DNA from: Mycolicibacterium sp. YH-1
GTDB lineage: Bacteria; Actinomycetota; Actinomycetes; Mycobacteriales; Mycobacteriaceae
NCBI RefSeq assembly: GCF_022557175.1
Contig: NZ_CP092915.1
Span: 4,092,001 to 4,156,000, forward strand
DNA length: 64,000 nt
Direction of reading: 5' to 3'
This document shows positions 27,729-35,525 of this stretch, in pieces. Both the position numbers and the translations under genes were made by a program. How positions within the stretch are numbered: position 1 is the first letter of the stretch; each line of letters begins with the position of its first letter. The notes beneath the pieces are model-generated. The model saw only the letters and a program-made list of their open reading frames with translations. It was not told the DNA's origin and made no database searches.

Positions 27729-28535
27729 CTATGGAGCGGATTCCACCGCCTGCTCCGTATAGACGTCCCCGGCAGTGCGGATTACCAACTCAGTACTGCT
27801 GATCTCGTACAACGTCCCGTCGGTGTTGGAGGCAGCGAAACCTGATTCGGTTTGACGGGCTCCACCTAGTTCGATGAGCCCGTTGTCGCTGAGTCGTAAT
27901 CCCCGGTAGTAGAGCGCGTTCTGAGTTGTTTGGCAGACAACGACGGCCGACTTGGCTGTTCGCACGACCTGCACGGCTTGGTCGGTGCCGTGGCACCGCG
28001 CCGCGCCCTGGTATGTCGTAAAGCCCTGGCTATCCGCGTCGGGCAAGACGGCGCTAGGCACCGTCGCTGCAGCCACTGGGAATGGTGGAGTAACCGGCAC
28101 TGGAGAGATGAGAGTCCAAGTCGCACAGTGCTGCGTCATGAACCCGGCATCAGACGCCGGGATCTGGACCACTTGCGGGCCAGCCAAGAGGCCGTTCGTG
28201 ATGCGGTCATCGGCTACACCGCTAAAGCCGGAGAGCCTTTCCCAGTAACACGATTCCGATCCCGTGGTCCGGTATGTGCCGGGTCGGATGTCGCTACCCA
28301 CGCGGTAAATACCGTCTCCAGAGATGGTCGTCCCAGGCTGCGGTGGCGTTGGAGGCCGGGTAGGCGTACCGACCGCTCGAGTTGTCGGCGTCGCCTGGGC
28401 TGTCACAGTGTCTCTAACCGTCACCGTCGTCGGCGACACCGAATGACCGCCAGGCGCACAAGCCACTAGCGCACACACCAGTGCAGGGAAGCTCAGCGTA
28501 GAAATTCTCACAGCGGAGTTAACCGCACGTGACAT
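27729..28535 (-). CDS. Lipoprotein with tryptophan/cysteine-rich ligand domain
   Basis: 268 residues from ATG 28535. A lipoprotein signal ends at VACAPGG (lipobox LVAC). A Thr/Pro-rich linker leads to GDGIYRVGSDIRPGTYRT, then SCYWERLSGFSG and a later HCATW, a pattern shared by many actinobacterial lipoproteins in which Cys-Tyr-Trp packs against a bound glycan or lipid. A second domain follows (ARCHGTDQAVQVVR). The upstream ATG at 28661 would leave the signal internal. Minus strand, in the island but with GC closer to the host. Confidence 0.78.
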   Translation of the reverse strand: MSRAVNSAVRISTLSFPALVCALVACAPGGHSVSPTTVTVRDTVTAQATPTTRAVGTPTRPPTPPQPGTTISGDGIYRVGSDIRPGTYRTTGSESCYWERLSGFSGVADDRITNGLLAGPQVVQIPASDAGFMTQHCATWTLISPVPVTPPFPVAAATVPSAVLPDADSQGFTTYQGAARCHGTDQAVQVVRTAKSAVVVCQTTQNALYYRGLRLSDNGLIELGGARQTESGFAASNTDGTLYEISSTELVIRTAGDVYTEQAVESAP

Positions 28536-28548
28536 CAAGGCTGTGGCG

Positions 28549-28788
28549 TTATCCGTCAAGTCCGAGTTCGGCCAACAGCGCGTACTCGGCGGCGAAGGGG
28601 CGCTCCCGCCTACACCTCGGGGCCTTCCCCGTGACCGGTATGCATTCCCCGTCCTCACCAAGATCGTGCTGCACGTAGCTTCTCACCGGCGCGTCCATGC
28701 GCTGACCGGAACGCCACCGACGGTAGTGCGTAGTGCACCAACCCCTCGAGCGCCTCTGTCGTGTGCATCCATCCTCTTTGCAGGTCAT
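28549..28788 (-). CDS. Small zinc-finger protein of phage type
   Basis: 79 residues from ATG 28788. The motif CKEDGCTRQRRSRGWCTTHY carries C-x4-C-x9-C-x2-H, a zinc-binding knuckle frequent in mycobacteriophage and recombinase-associated small proteins. A basic RRWRSGQR stretch follows. The stop is 13 bp before the lipoprotein start. Function unknown; DNA binding is plausible. Confidence 0.65.
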   Translation of the reverse strand: MTCKEDGCTRQRRSRGWCTTHYRRWRSGQRMDAPVRSYVQHDLGEDGECIPVTGKAPRCRRERPFAAEYALLAELGLDG

Positions 28789-29001
28789 TCTTCTCCAATT
28801 CGATTGACTATCAGACAGTTCTGATGAAGGGTCGTTGCACACTGTTCGCCTGGGGGGTACCCCCGAACCACACCGAACCGGACACTTTTTGCAAATACGG
28901 CCATCCCCCTAAGTCTGGCGATTGGGCTCGTCCATGCAAATGCAATTGGCCTAGCGACGCTCAGGTCTGGGTTACGTCGCAATGGCCGATGCCTTGCACT
29001 G

Positions 29002-29430
29002 TTGCAGCCATGCGTTGTTCGCTTACAGCTCCGCAATCCATTCGTCACCCACCCTGTTGGCCCTAACGCCGATTCGTTTGCGTGCCCGGGCGAGCTGCAA
29101 GCTGATCTCGCCGATTCCCCCGGCGCTCCGCTTTGGCGCGTCCAGGTCGAGTGCGAGGTCGCCAACCTGGTGGTGTTCAAGCGAATGCTGAATCGGGTCG
29201 TGGGGTTCGACCCGTCCCACCCGCCGGAGGTTGAACACCTGGACGTGGACGGCGTGGAGGTGAGCAGCGTTGGTGGTCCCACTCGAAGGGTGACGGTGCA
29301 CCTGCGCGAGTGGGAGAACGAAGGGACCCTCGCGGCGGCACGCGCTGTGGAGTTGGTCAGTGCGGCAAGCCTCGCAGTGCTCCACGGCGGTCCCGCAACG
29401 CTGGTGGACGTGCATCCAGCGGGCCGCTAG
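29002..29430 (+). CDS. Unrecognised small protein
   Basis: 142 residues at most; the true start may be later, around 29080, because the first 25 residues are not protein-like. The rest has strong third-position GC and an alternating pattern (LWRVQVECEVANLVVFKRML, VSSVGGPTRRVTVHLREWEN). No motif recognised. It converges on the gene at 29427 with the stops overlapping. An antisense frame over the same region is less convincing. Confidence 0.45.
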   Translation: MQPCVVRLQLRNPFVTHPVGPNADSFACPGELQADLADSPGAPLWRVQVECEVANLVVFKRMLNRVVGFDPSHPPEVEHLDVDGVEVSSVGGPTRRVTVHLREWENEGTLAAARAVELVSAASLAVLHGGPATLVDVHPAGR

Positions 29431-29837
29431 GCGTCACCCAAAGTAGCCACCCGTCTCGGTGGGTCCGTGGCCGATCGGGACGGGTGGCACTTGGCCCGCT
29501 CACAGTCCAGCACAGACGCCGCCGCGCTGATCGAACGCACCACGGCGGTACGGTCCTGCCACACGTCTTCGCCCCCCTCGGTGAGCACCAGGTGGGCACG
29601 CTCCCGCATCGCTGCTGCCGGGTCCACGTGGTTCACCACGGACAGCAGCACCAGGATGGCCGCCCGCTGGGCATCCGGCCACGCCAAACCGCCGAACACC
29701 TCCTCCAGCTGGAGCAGGCCCGCGACGTCTTGCAGCATCGGGCGGGTCAGCGCGTCGGCCTTCACCACCGCCTCCTGTACCGCGACGAGTAGCTCCAGGG
29801 CGCGTCTCTCCACGTCGGCGGGGTGGTGGGCGGGCAC
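29427..29837 (-). CDS. Unrecognised helical protein
   Basis: 136 residues, almost all helical: ERRALELLVAVQEAVVKADAL, LQDVAGLLQLEEVFGGLAW and AQRAAILVLLSVVNHVDP. The C-terminal 40 residues are less ordered. No signal or catalytic motif. ATG 29837 has weak Shine-Dalgarno. Unknown function; kept because of codon bias and the clean amphipathic helices. Confidence 0.5.
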   Translation of the reverse strand: MPAHHPADVERRALELLVAVQEAVVKADALTRPMLQDVAGLLQLEEVFGGLAWPDAQRAAILVLLSVVNHVDPAAAMRERAHLVLTEGGEDVWQDRTAVVRSISAAASVLDCERAKCHPSRSATDPPRRVATLGDA

Positions 29838-30522
29838 TTCGGATCAAGGTTCATGATCAAACCGTAACTCCGAGTCGGTGAAATACCAAGGTGGACAATG
29901 GAATTGCTAACATGCCTCGATCCAGCATAAGCGCAAGGGCCGACAGATGCGTACTCAGTAACCGGAATGGATTGGGCGACAGACGGCGATCCGCTCGTCC
30001 AGTAATTTCGTCTACCACCGACATGCTCAGGGCCGGACCCCCGCCCCACCACCGACTGACGGACCGTGGCCAGCATCCGCAGCTCACCGTCGATCACCTG
30101 GAGATCACGCACACCACCATCGTCCCCGCAAAATGCCCGACCCTCCCGAGAGAGCCGGGTTCTCCGGCACTAGCAACACACCCCTTCGCCGCCTCAAGCA
30201 GCGACCGCCAGTGTCACCGTCCTCACCGACAAGGTCCTGGATAGACACCCGAAAATCGCTGGCGCCCAAAGACTGCGGATCAGCGGCGGGGAATATCAAT
30301 CGGACCAGTTGGAACCGGCCCAAAAGTGAACACCGAAGTCGTTGGTGCAGAACGTTTTGCCACGATCTGGATCAGGTTCTTGACCTGGAGAATTGTAGGT
30401 CGGCGGCGGCAGGGTCCGGAACCTCATGTGCGCGTTCACTTATACCCCACGGGGGTATGACCACTACCGGTGGGCAGGGGCGGCACGCTGAGGTTTCCCG
30501 TTCTGAGGTACCCCGGTGGGAA
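29838..30522. other. Long non-coding stretch with an orphan operator
   Basis: No convincing gene over 680 bp. It contains the CsoR-type palindrome at 30442-30458. A 43-codon minus-strand frame (30296-30427) starts 15 bp from that palindrome but has no Shine-Dalgarno and no recognisable content. The rest looks like degraded DNA. Confidence 0.45.
30442..30458. promoter_or_regulatory. Orphan CsoR/CstR-type operator
   Basis: ATACCCC-AC-GGGGGTAT, arms of seven bases. It is nearly the same as the site before the repressor gene at 10707 but 20 kb away inside the island, next to no recognised sulfur or copper gene. Confidence 0.55.
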
Positions 30523-31224
30523 CTAGTCGGTAGCTCCAACAGAGCCGCGAAACGCCTTTTCACTGGCCACCATGATCTTGAGGAGTTCGGCTGCCCTCGC
30601 GGCCACCTCAGATGCCTTCGCAACATCGCCTTGGCGCGCAGCTTCGATGAGATTGTGGTGGGGTAAGTCCTCGGCCAAGCAGTAGGCGGCGATTCCGCTC
30701 AGGGCATTTACAACCCGCTGGTCCCCAATGACAATCATTGCGCGCTCGGTCTTTTCCAGCAGTTCTTGGAAGGAATCCTCCGCATTGTCTATGACAGTTT
30801 GGATCTCAGGGAAAGCACTGTCGTCGCCATCCTGTTCAGCCGCTACAGCTCCTGACAAGTAGCCGCTGGCCTCAACGTATGTGCGTATCGCGTCGTACAC
30901 CCCGATTAGCACCTCACCGTCGAGGCGCTTTCGTTCGGCACGGGCGATCCCCTGCTGGACCTCAACCTGCTCGGCGGCTTGCCGCCGAATCACTACCGAT
31001 TGCCACAATGCAACACCGACTGCGAGCAAGGTACCCACAGCTGCGAACCCTTCGGAGACGCTGCCCCAGCTGATCACTGTGTAGGTCTGGTGGATGGCCA
31101 CTGCCTGGATCACGGTCAAGGCGATCAGGCACACGGTGGCGATGCCGAACACCACGGCGAGCCAACCCTTGTTGACGGCCCAAGCCTTGCTGCACCGGGT
31201 CGTAAGCGCGCTCCAAGCCCCCAT
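30523..31224 (-). CDS. Two-helix membrane protein with cytosolic helical domain
   Basis: 233 residues. Two N-terminal membrane helices (WLAVVFGIATVCLIALTVIQ and GTLLAVGVALWQSVVI) are followed by a helical domain (VEVQQGIARAERKRLDG, NAEDSFQELLEKTERA) to the C-terminus. The segment WGSVSEGFAAVGTLLAVGVA is close to WGTPWDALASIGTVGALGVA in the protein at 34438. Single gene, ATG 31224. Unknown function; one of several related membrane proteins scattered through the island. Confidence 0.7.
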   Translation of the reverse strand: MGAWSALTTRCSKAWAVNKGWLAVVFGIATVCLIALTVIQAVAIHQTYTVISWGSVSEGFAAVGTLLAVGVALWQSVVIRRQAAEQVEVQQGIARAERKRLDGEVLIGVYDAIRTYVEASGYLSGAVAAEQDGDDSAFPEIQTVIDNAEDSFQELLEKTERAMIVIGDQRVVNALSGIAAYCLAEDLPHHNLIEAARQGDVAKASEVAARAAELLKIMVASEKAFRGSVGATD

Positions 31225-31444
31225 CCGCGAAATCTAGCGCCCGGGACCGACATACCGGTGATGACCCGCCGGTGAATGTGTCGGCGGGGCTCATGGACCA
31301 GGTTCGGCGCGACACGCGCGCAACAACGTCTTGTGTCGCCCAGCGTTGTCGGTACCCGCTGCTGAGCTAGCTACGCACCACTGCTCAACTCCGCTGCTGC
31401 GCGAAAGTGATTCCGAGAAATGCCAAGGACCATGGTCGAAACCG

Positions 31445-31710
31445 GTGACGCACGCGGAGTGTTCTACGGCATCTCCGACAGACGAGGCCGCGAACCTCAC
31501 CGCGCGGTCTCAGTTGATGGTTGCCATTGCCGAACACATCCACGCGCAAGGGTGGACCCAGGTCGAAGGTTTCGCGGGTACTACACATCACCCGGCCCCG
31601 TGCTTCCGACTTGCTCAACGGCAAGTTCAACAAGTTCAGTCTGACGCACCGGTCAACATGCTGCCGGCCGTCGGGCTGAGGGTTGAGACCGCTCTGCAGA
31701 TGTTAGTCAC
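31445..31710 (+). pseudogene. Frameshifted HigA/XRE-type antitoxin gene
   Basis: Frame 1 gives EAANLTARSQLMVAIAEHI with HAQGWTQVE, the first helices of a HTH_37-type antitoxin. At about 31570 the homology moves to another frame, giving SRVLHITRPRASDLLNGKF and NKFSLT, the recognition helix and after. At about 31650 it returns with VNMLPAVGLRVE. Two frameshifts thus break one gene of about 85 codons. No HigB-type toxin is visible beside it. It was probably carried in by the mobile element and decayed. Confidence 0.7.
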
Positions 31711-31789
31711 GCTGCCGTCTGCTCACAATCGCCTCTGTCTCGGCAATGGCATCCGCCTCGTTGTGAGCCTGTAGCGGTACCTGCACCCA

Positions 31790-31963
31790 CTACTCTGCCA
31801 GTTGATCGCTCGGCTCGCGCAGCACCCAACCGCCTACACGATCGGGATGGGCCGGATGCATAGCCATTTGGTGTTGAATTACCGGCAAGCGGTTCGGATT
31901 GTTGCCCCTCGCCATCCATCCCGCGACGTCATCTTCGTGACGGACCTTGACGTTGTCGCTCAT
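31790..31963 (-). CDS. 57-residue protein coupled to an excisionase
   Basis: 57 residues, MSDNVKVRHEDDVAGWMARG and onward to WVLREPSDQLAE. Its ATG overlaps the stop of the excisionase-like gene (ATGA at 31960-31963), strong support for translation. The sequence is acidic with several His and Met; no known motif. Position next to an excisionase suggests a small phage or element protein. Confidence 0.55.
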   Translation of the reverse strand: MSDNVKVRHEDDVAGWMARGNNPNRLPVIQHQMAMHPAHPDRVGGWVLREPSDQLAE

Positions 31964-32154
31964 CGCTCACTGCTCTTTGCGCGCTGGAGCGTGAGCAGAG
32001 AGTCGCGGTCAAAACGAATCGTGCGCGTGCCGAGCCGATAGCCATTGATGCGCGACGCACTGAGCCATCTCCGAATAGTCTTGTCCGACAGACCGAATAT
32101 CTCCGCCGCGGGCTGGATACCAAGGCGGACAGGAAGCGACTCCAGATCCGTCAT
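31960..32154 (-). CDS. Excisionase-type helix-turn-helix protein
   Basis: 64 residues from ATG 32154. The helix-turn-helix GIQPAAEIFGLSDKTIRRWL followed by a wing, INGYRLGTRTIRFDRDSLLT, matches the excisionase/MerR-like DNA-binding domain used by prophage and integrative-element Xis proteins. It lies about 250 bp from a decayed integrase on the same strand, as expected for an int-xis module, and overlaps the 57-residue gene downstream. Confidence 0.78.
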   Translation of the reverse strand: MTDLESLPVRLGIQPAAEIFGLSDKTIRRWLSASRINGYRLGTRTIRFDRDSLLTLQRAKSSER

Positions 32155-32399
32155 CTGCTCTGTAGCGGTCACACATCCACTGTGACATGCCAATAGCTCG
32201 TTCCGGAGACACTGGGGCGTATCATTTTTGTGATACTCCATTGCGCCACAACGTGTTCCACAGCGTGTCAACACCCTGCGCCGCTCCAACATGCAACTTG
32301 ACGCAAGTCGCCTACCTGCAGTTGTTCGGTTACGTGGCGGGGACTCGCTTCATCACTCTCCCCACGCGGACGCATGGTTTTACACGCTGTGAGTTCGGT

Positions 32400-32740
32400 C
32401 ACGCTGAGTCTTGGGTCAGCTTCGGACTCGTCGGCTATCACCTTTCCCGACCTTGCGCCGCGTGCTGGTATCTCGTGCCAGCCGCCGGCATCGAGTGCAC
32501 GATGCGCGCCAATCAGTTCGGCCCACGTCGCGCCAGTCTGGGCCGCAAGGCGGCACCCGCGTGCCGCAAGTCATAGAACACAGATCCGTCCGCTTGGCCT
32601 TCGCCCTGGCTTTGAATAGTGCCGGTGGAGAAGGACGGCGGTAGCCACTCCCCCGTCACGGGCGGAATTCGAAGCGCATCTTTCGGCATCGTCGCAGGCC
32701 AGACCCCGCGCTCTCCCGTTAGCGCGGTGACGTGGACCAA
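32400..32740 (-). pseudogene. Decayed tyrosine integrase, catalytic domain
   Basis: Minus strand. One frame gives GSVFYDLRHAGAA (the H-x-x-R box). The next frame continues AAQTGATWAELIGAHRALDA (the conserved stretch after it). A third frame gives TRYQHAAQGRER, which contains the nucleophilic Tyr region, and the second resumes with KVIADE. Successive frameshifts therefore break an actinobacterial/phage integrase C-terminal domain. Upstream to 32740 the frame is open but not clearly integrase-like. It pairs with the excisionase at 31960. Confidence 0.75.
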
Positions 32741-32902
32741 CTCGCCGAAGTACCGGCCCGGGCGGAGACCACCAACATGGTCGTCGGGGTACGCCAGGTC
32801 GAGCTGTTGCGCACGCTCACCGTGTCACCACGTCCGGCCACGTTCATCGTCTCGGTCTGACGCGGCACCAGAGAACCGGCCACCGCGTTTGTCGGCTGCC
32901 AC

Positions 32903-33172
32903 GTGGTCGCTCTGTTTTGCCGCGCGGGCTACTGCCTCGACGGCCGACCGGCTCGGCCGCTCACCGAGTCCGTGACGGTCTACCGAGGCGCGACACGCGG
33001 CGGTCGGTTCGGCATGGCCTGGACAACCCACCGCGACGTTGCCGAGCGGTTCGCTGGCCAGCCAGGCGGCCAAGTTTGGGCCACGACCGTCGAGCCACTG
33101 CACCTGCTGGCCTACGTCAACGACCCACGCAACCCCGAACACCAGTACGTCGTGGACCCGAGGATTGAGTGA
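32903..33172 (+). CDS. ADP-ribosyltransferase-like protein, probably truncated
   Basis: 89 residues. VTVYRGATRGG, FGMAWTTHRDVAERFAG and EHQYVVDPR are spaced like the R, S/T and E motifs of the ADP-ribosyltransferase fold. I recall similar actinobacterial proteins as longer, about 140 residues, beginning with a helical domain and an RAGYC-like segment; here only CRAGYCLDG remains at the N-terminus. Upstream DNA has no continuing frame, so this is likely a truncated gene. Toxicity or activity cannot be inferred. Confidence 0.5.
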   Translation: MVALFCRAGYCLDGRPARPLTESVTVYRGATRGGRFGMAWTTHRDVAERFAGQPGGQVWATTVEPLHLLAYVNDPRNPEHQYVVDPRIE

Positions 33173-33279
33173 CGCGAACGTGCGCCGGGCACAGTTGCCC
33201 CTACCGCCGGTCGGATGCCCACGCTCCACTTAGGCGGGTGACGCAGGCCCGCGACCCCGGCGGCAGGTGGCCAGCGTTC

Positions 33280-33321
33280 GGGCTACGGGCTACGGGCTAC
33301 GGGCTACGGGCTACGGGCTAC
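33280..33321. repeat. Six tandem copies of GGGCTAC
   Basis: A perfect 7-bp unit repeated six times in 42 bp, in the gap between the ART-like gene and the membrane protein at 33393. A seventh partial unit follows. Not a CRISPR: no spacers. Confidence 0.95.
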
Positions 33322-33392
33322 GGCGTAGCTGGTCCCGCTGAACAGAGCGTGTCTTGCGCCAGTCCGGCTACTCGGTGCCCTAGCTTCTGCCT

Positions 33393-34187
33393 GTGAACAC
33401 GTCGTGGCTGCGGCGCGATCTAAGTACGCTGCTGGTGGTCGTCAGTGCCGCCGTCCTCATGCTGGCTACTGTTCTGAGTTGGTTCGGGAGTTGGCTGCGA
33501 GCGGCCGTCGGCGACGTTGGCTCCTGGCTGATCGACACCGGCCCCGGCCTGCTGACGCAGTTGGTCTCGATCGCGACGCTACTAGCACTCCTCGTCGCGT
33601 GGCGGCAACTCGTCTTGTCACGAAACCAAGCAGGCGGCAGGCTATTTCAGTTCAACGCCTGGAGACACGACGGTGCTGACTCCGAAGAGGACGACGGCAT
33701 CACATACCAATACTGCACGGTGCGAGTAACGCTGACCGGCCCTCGGGTGCTCCACAACGTGAACGTCCACATTGAGATTGACGGTGTGCAGCGCGACCCG
33801 AAACGGGACTTCCACCCCAGGCTGAACGGCAGCGCCGCGACACCGGAGGTCAGGCACACGATGGCGTCCACCGACGATCCAATCGGCTGGGCGTTCTGGC
33901 TGCCACTTGATCTGGTCCCGCGCACCAAATGCGTGTTGTCGTGGGTGGAGACCATTGGCGATGGTGTCCGCACCGCCGCAGTACGCCAGCCCCTCACGAC
34001 GGCCGACGTGGAGCAATGGCGGTGGTACGTCGGCCACAGGCACCGCGGCCACTTCCGGCACTGGGCATCGAAACACGGTCCCCAATGGTTCCGGCGAAGC
34101 ATCGGCAAGCCGCGACCGCTCGGCAAGTATGTGAAGATCGCCACCGAGAACATACGCGACGGTGAGGGGCCGTTTGGGCAGCCGTAG
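33393..34187 (+). CDS. Membrane-anchored protein with beta-rich domain
   Basis: 264 residues from GTG 33393. Two hydrophobic segments (STLLVVVSAAVLMLATVLSW and QLVSIATLLALLVAW) precede a beta-rich domain (TVRVTLTGPRVLHNVNVHIEI and following) and a basic Trp/His-rich C-terminus (YVGHRHRGHFRHW). Layout parallels the proteins at 18967 and 34438. Not recognised. Stands alone, 250 bp before the next gene on the same strand. Confidence 0.68.
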   Translation: MNTSWLRRDLSTLLVVVSAAVLMLATVLSWFGSWLRAAVGDVGSWLIDTGPGLLTQLVSIATLLALLVAWRQLVLSRNQAGGRLFQFNAWRHDGADSEEDDGITYQYCTVRVTLTGPRVLHNVNVHIEIDGVQRDPKRDFHPRLNGSAATPEVRHTMASTDDPIGWAFWLPLDLVPRTKCVLSWVETIGDGVRTAAVRQPLTTADVEQWRWYVGHRHRGHFRHWASKHGPQWFRRSIGKPRPLGKYVKIATENIRDGEGPFGQP

Positions 34188-34437
34188 CTGGGCGCCCGTT
34201 TGCGCGTGACGTCGGGACGCGACAGCACAATGGACACCACCACCACGCGGAGTGCCCGAGGGTGACCCGTCGGGAACGCAAGGCCAGTGCCCAAGCTCGG
34301 CCAATCGGGTGACGAGTCCACCCGACCTGGCCTTGATGCAGCCGGCCGCGGGTCCCAACTTATGAGCCTCCGTCGCCATACCGGCCGCGTCGACACGCCT
34401 CCCGTCCTGCACCAGCGATACAGACGGCGGCACTACC

Positions 34438-35400
34438 GTGCATCCAGTGGGGGTTCGTGAGTGGTTTTCAAAGTCGGTGTGGAGCCGGGTGAAGCGCGCG
34501 TGGGCACGGGTCAGCGCAGCTTGGGCACGGGTAGACCGCGCATGGAACGAGCACACTTCCGAACTAGCGTGTCTATTCGCCGCGCTCGCGCTCATCTTCG
34601 CTCTATTGTTCGTCATTCAGACGATCAAGCTTGATGACCGCCACTTCGACGTTGACTGGGGAACCCCGTGGGACGCATTGGCGTCGATTGGAACTGTCGG
34701 AGCGCTGGGTGTCGCGGTGTATGTGTTCTGGCACGGGATGCGCCAACGAAGCACGGATGAGCGTCGTCGACAGGCTGAGCTTGTAACGGCCTGGATTCAC
34801 GACCACGCGGTCGGCCTAATGGAACCGGATACCGTCAAGGTACGGGTGGCGCTGGTCAATGCTTCTACCTCAGTTGCGTATGACGTCAAGGTCGTGGTTA
34901 GCGGACATGCGCGGTCCGCCTTCAAACCAGGGATGCAGCCTCCAGAAATTCGATGGACGATCGAGTCGACGAACGCCGACTCGCCCCTCAAATGGTTTAG
35001 GAAGTCAAGGGCTTCGCGAACCACTGATTGGTCGGCGATTGCAGCCGACTGGACTAAACAGAGCAACTTCAACCCGATAACGTCTACTTTGCTGTCTTCG
35101 CACTTAGCCTCATCCTTCGGCCCCCGCGAACTCGCTCGCGGAAACCTCCGAATACTGCCTCCCGGCACGTGGTTGGTAGAGATACGGCTTCCGGGCAAAG
35201 CCTTGGAGCCCGACGTTGTCGACGTGCGCTTTCGGGATCACCGCGACCTCCGATGGCGACGTGGGGCACTGGGCAATCTCACCGAGTCCCCTAAGACTGA
35301 CCTGGATTCGTGGGAATCGCTGCAAACTGGCCTGTTGAACTGGAACTTTGGGAACAGCGAGGTACAGACGCTTTTCGTACAGCCTCTAAATCCGAATTAA
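34438..35400 (+). CDS. Membrane-anchored protein with beta-rich domain
   Basis: 320 residues from GTG 34438. An N-terminal amphipathic repeat (VKRAWARVSAAWARVDRAW) precedes two membrane helices (LACLFAALALIFALLFVI and SIGTVGALGVAVYVFW). The soluble part has VRVALVNASTSVAYDVKVVV, nearly the motif seen at 18967 (N-F-G-Q-T-T-A-Y-N-I-R-V), and later beta strands (GTWLVEIRLPG). Last intact gene of the island; its stop is 51 bp from the integrase remnant. Unknown function. Confidence 0.68.
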   Translation: MHPVGVREWFSKSVWSRVKRAWARVSAAWARVDRAWNEHTSELACLFAALALIFALLFVIQTIKLDDRHFDVDWGTPWDALASIGTVGALGVAVYVFWHGMRQRSTDERRRQAELVTAWIHDHAVGLMEPDTVKVRVALVNASTSVAYDVKVVVSGHARSAFKPGMQPPEIRWTIESTNADSPLKWFRKSRASRTTDWSAIAADWTKQSNFNPITSTLLSSHLASSFGPRELARGNLRILPPGTWLVEIRLPGKALEPDVVDVRFRDHRDLRWRRGALGNLTESPKTDLDSWESLQTGLLNWNFGNSEVQTLFVQPLNPN

Positions 35401-35450
35401 GCGTTCTCAGCCGCGGTTTGGACTTGGCCGTGCTCGCGGCCGAGAATCTT

Positions 35451-35525
35451 CTAGGCACCCGCAATCTTCGATACCGCCGCCGCGATCGCCTGGTCCCTGC
35501 CCCGTGCCGCGTCCTGGTAGCGCAG
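35451..35525 (-). pseudogene. C-terminal remnant of a tyrosine integrase
   Basis: Read on the minus strand, 24 codons ending in TAG give LRYQDAARGRDQAIAAAVSK and then IAGA. This is the hallmark tail of actinobacterial tyrosine integrases, where R-Y-Q-x-A includes the nucleophilic Tyr. Upstream of the Leu codon the frame runs into a signal-peptide gene instead of an integrase, so the rest was deleted or recombined away. It marks the right side of the island. Confidence 0.6.

Larger units (their letters stand above)
16198..35525. mobile_element. Genomic island at the tRNA-Val(GAC) hotspot
   Basis: From the tRNA-Val 3' end to an integrase C-terminal remnant at 35451-35525 the DNA differs from both flanks: lower GC, weak codon bias, many unrecognised membrane proteins, a serine recombinase, an excisionase, integrase fossils and broken genes. 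Both flanks are ordinary chromosome. I could not find a second copy of the tRNA-Val 3' end at the right side, so the exact right border is not proved. The remnants of two integrases indicate successive insertions rather than one intact element. Confidence 0.7.

Noticed and set aside
28852-28864. GGGGTACCCC palindrome as another CsoR-type site
   Set aside because: The arms are in the opposite order (G before C), so it does not match the other operators.
30133-30666. 177-codon plus-strand frame in the gap at 30.1-30.7 kb
   Set aside because: It crosses the orphan operator and the end of the opposite-strand membrane gene and has no protein-like content.
33280-33321. CRISPR-like array
   Set aside because: Pure 7-bp tandem copies with no spacers and no cas genes.
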